Origin: Sphingobacterium lactis
GTDB taxonomy: Bacteria; Bacteroidota; Bacteroidia; Sphingobacteriales; Sphingobacteriaceae
Assembly (NCBI RefSeq): GCF_011046555.1
Contig: NZ_CP049246.1
Span: 124,001-188,000 of the forward strand
DNA: 64,000 nt
Direction: 5' to 3'
The notes under the pieces were generated by a model. That model searched no databases and was not told the origin of the DNA. It saw only the letters and a list, made by a program, of their open reading frames with translations. The stretch's first letter is position 1. Each line of letters starts with the position of its first letter. The position numbers were made by a program, and so were the translations under genes. Shown in pieces: positions 63,936-64,000 of this stretch.

Positions 63936-64000
63936 TCAGGATTTCGGAAAGATGAACCCGCTGTCGACCTCCTTATCTGTTATCCGGGGAGTCCTGCCCC
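63936..64000 (-). CDS. Possible 3' end of a gene cut by the window edge
   Basis: On the minus strand a frame enters from the edge and reads GRTPRITDKEVDSGFIFPKS before a TGA at 63938-63936. Only 20 codons are visible and I do not recognise them. A plus-strand ATG at 63952 is also open to the edge, so strand is uncertain. Confidence 0.2.
   Translation of the reverse strand, partial: GRTPRITDKEVDSGFIFPKS

Overview
The window looks like a chromosome segment of a Bacteroidota bacterium, most likely Sphingobacteriaceae (Sphingobacterium or a close relative). This is inferred from Bacteroidota-type -7 boxes (TAnnTTTG) ahead of several genes, weak ribosome binding sites, a BshA-type bacillithiol glycosyltransferase, QueH, twin-FtsX permeases of about 800 residues, and the overall protein character. 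No 16S gene is present, so genus is not proven.

Layout. 1-7.5 kb, minus strand: the classical tRNA-tuf-secE-nusG-rplKAJL-rpoB block (tRNA-Thr, -Tyr, -Gly, -Thr, tuf, tRNA-Trp, secE, nusG, rplK, rplA, rplJ, rplL, 5' part of rpoB). A 660-bp repeat-rich spacer with two very long perfect palindromes separates nusG from rplK. 7.8-9.0 kb: a surface-antigen/BamA-like outer-membrane protein. 9.0-11.4 kb: dispersed repeats and an IS3-family (IS150-like) element with an A6G frameshift site. 11.4-34.8 kb: a large transport island with a TolC-like channel, an NtrC-type regulator and its histidine kinase on the minus strand; a HlyD-like adaptor, six twin-FtsX permeases (P1-P6 below) and two ATPases on the plus strand. 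34.9-45.5 kb: housekeeping genes (SirB1-like, lipoprotein, queH, yceD-rpmF-plsX-fabH-accB-accC, tatC, rpiB, M28 peptidase). 45.6-48.6 kb: an ABC exporter operon with a YtrA-type GntR regulator. 48.7-55.7 kb: ferritin, CbpA/CbpM, purC, a BlaI/M56-TonB module, another repeat cluster, arfB. 55.7-63.8 kb: bshA, pyrH-frr, a Tat-exported TIM-barrel protein, and a minus-strand run nuoA-nuoB-purK-purE plus ffh.

Main discovery. Five transcription units of the transport island (tolC-regulator-kinase, hlyD-P1-ATPase, P2-P3, P5-P6, second ATPase) are each preceded by the same regulatory module: two 16-bp dyads of the form YGTYC-N6-GNACR, 21-22 bp apart, ending 52-54 bp upstream of a sigma-54-like -24/-12 promoter (TGGCA..., then TTGnn). 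The only NtrC-family activator in the window sits inside the island and is itself behind one of these promoters. The island therefore reads as a self-amplifying sigma-54 regulon that builds one tripartite channel plus an unusual surplus of permeases.

Secondary discoveries. A 49-bp hairpin repeat family and an ACCCC/GGGGT palindrome family occur together at two loci 45 kb apart. There is a HigA-type antitoxin pseudogene, a methyltransferase that lacks its SAM-binding core, and autoregulatory operator dyads for the GntR and BlaI repressors. Functions are assigned from motif and family recognition; no database search was run.
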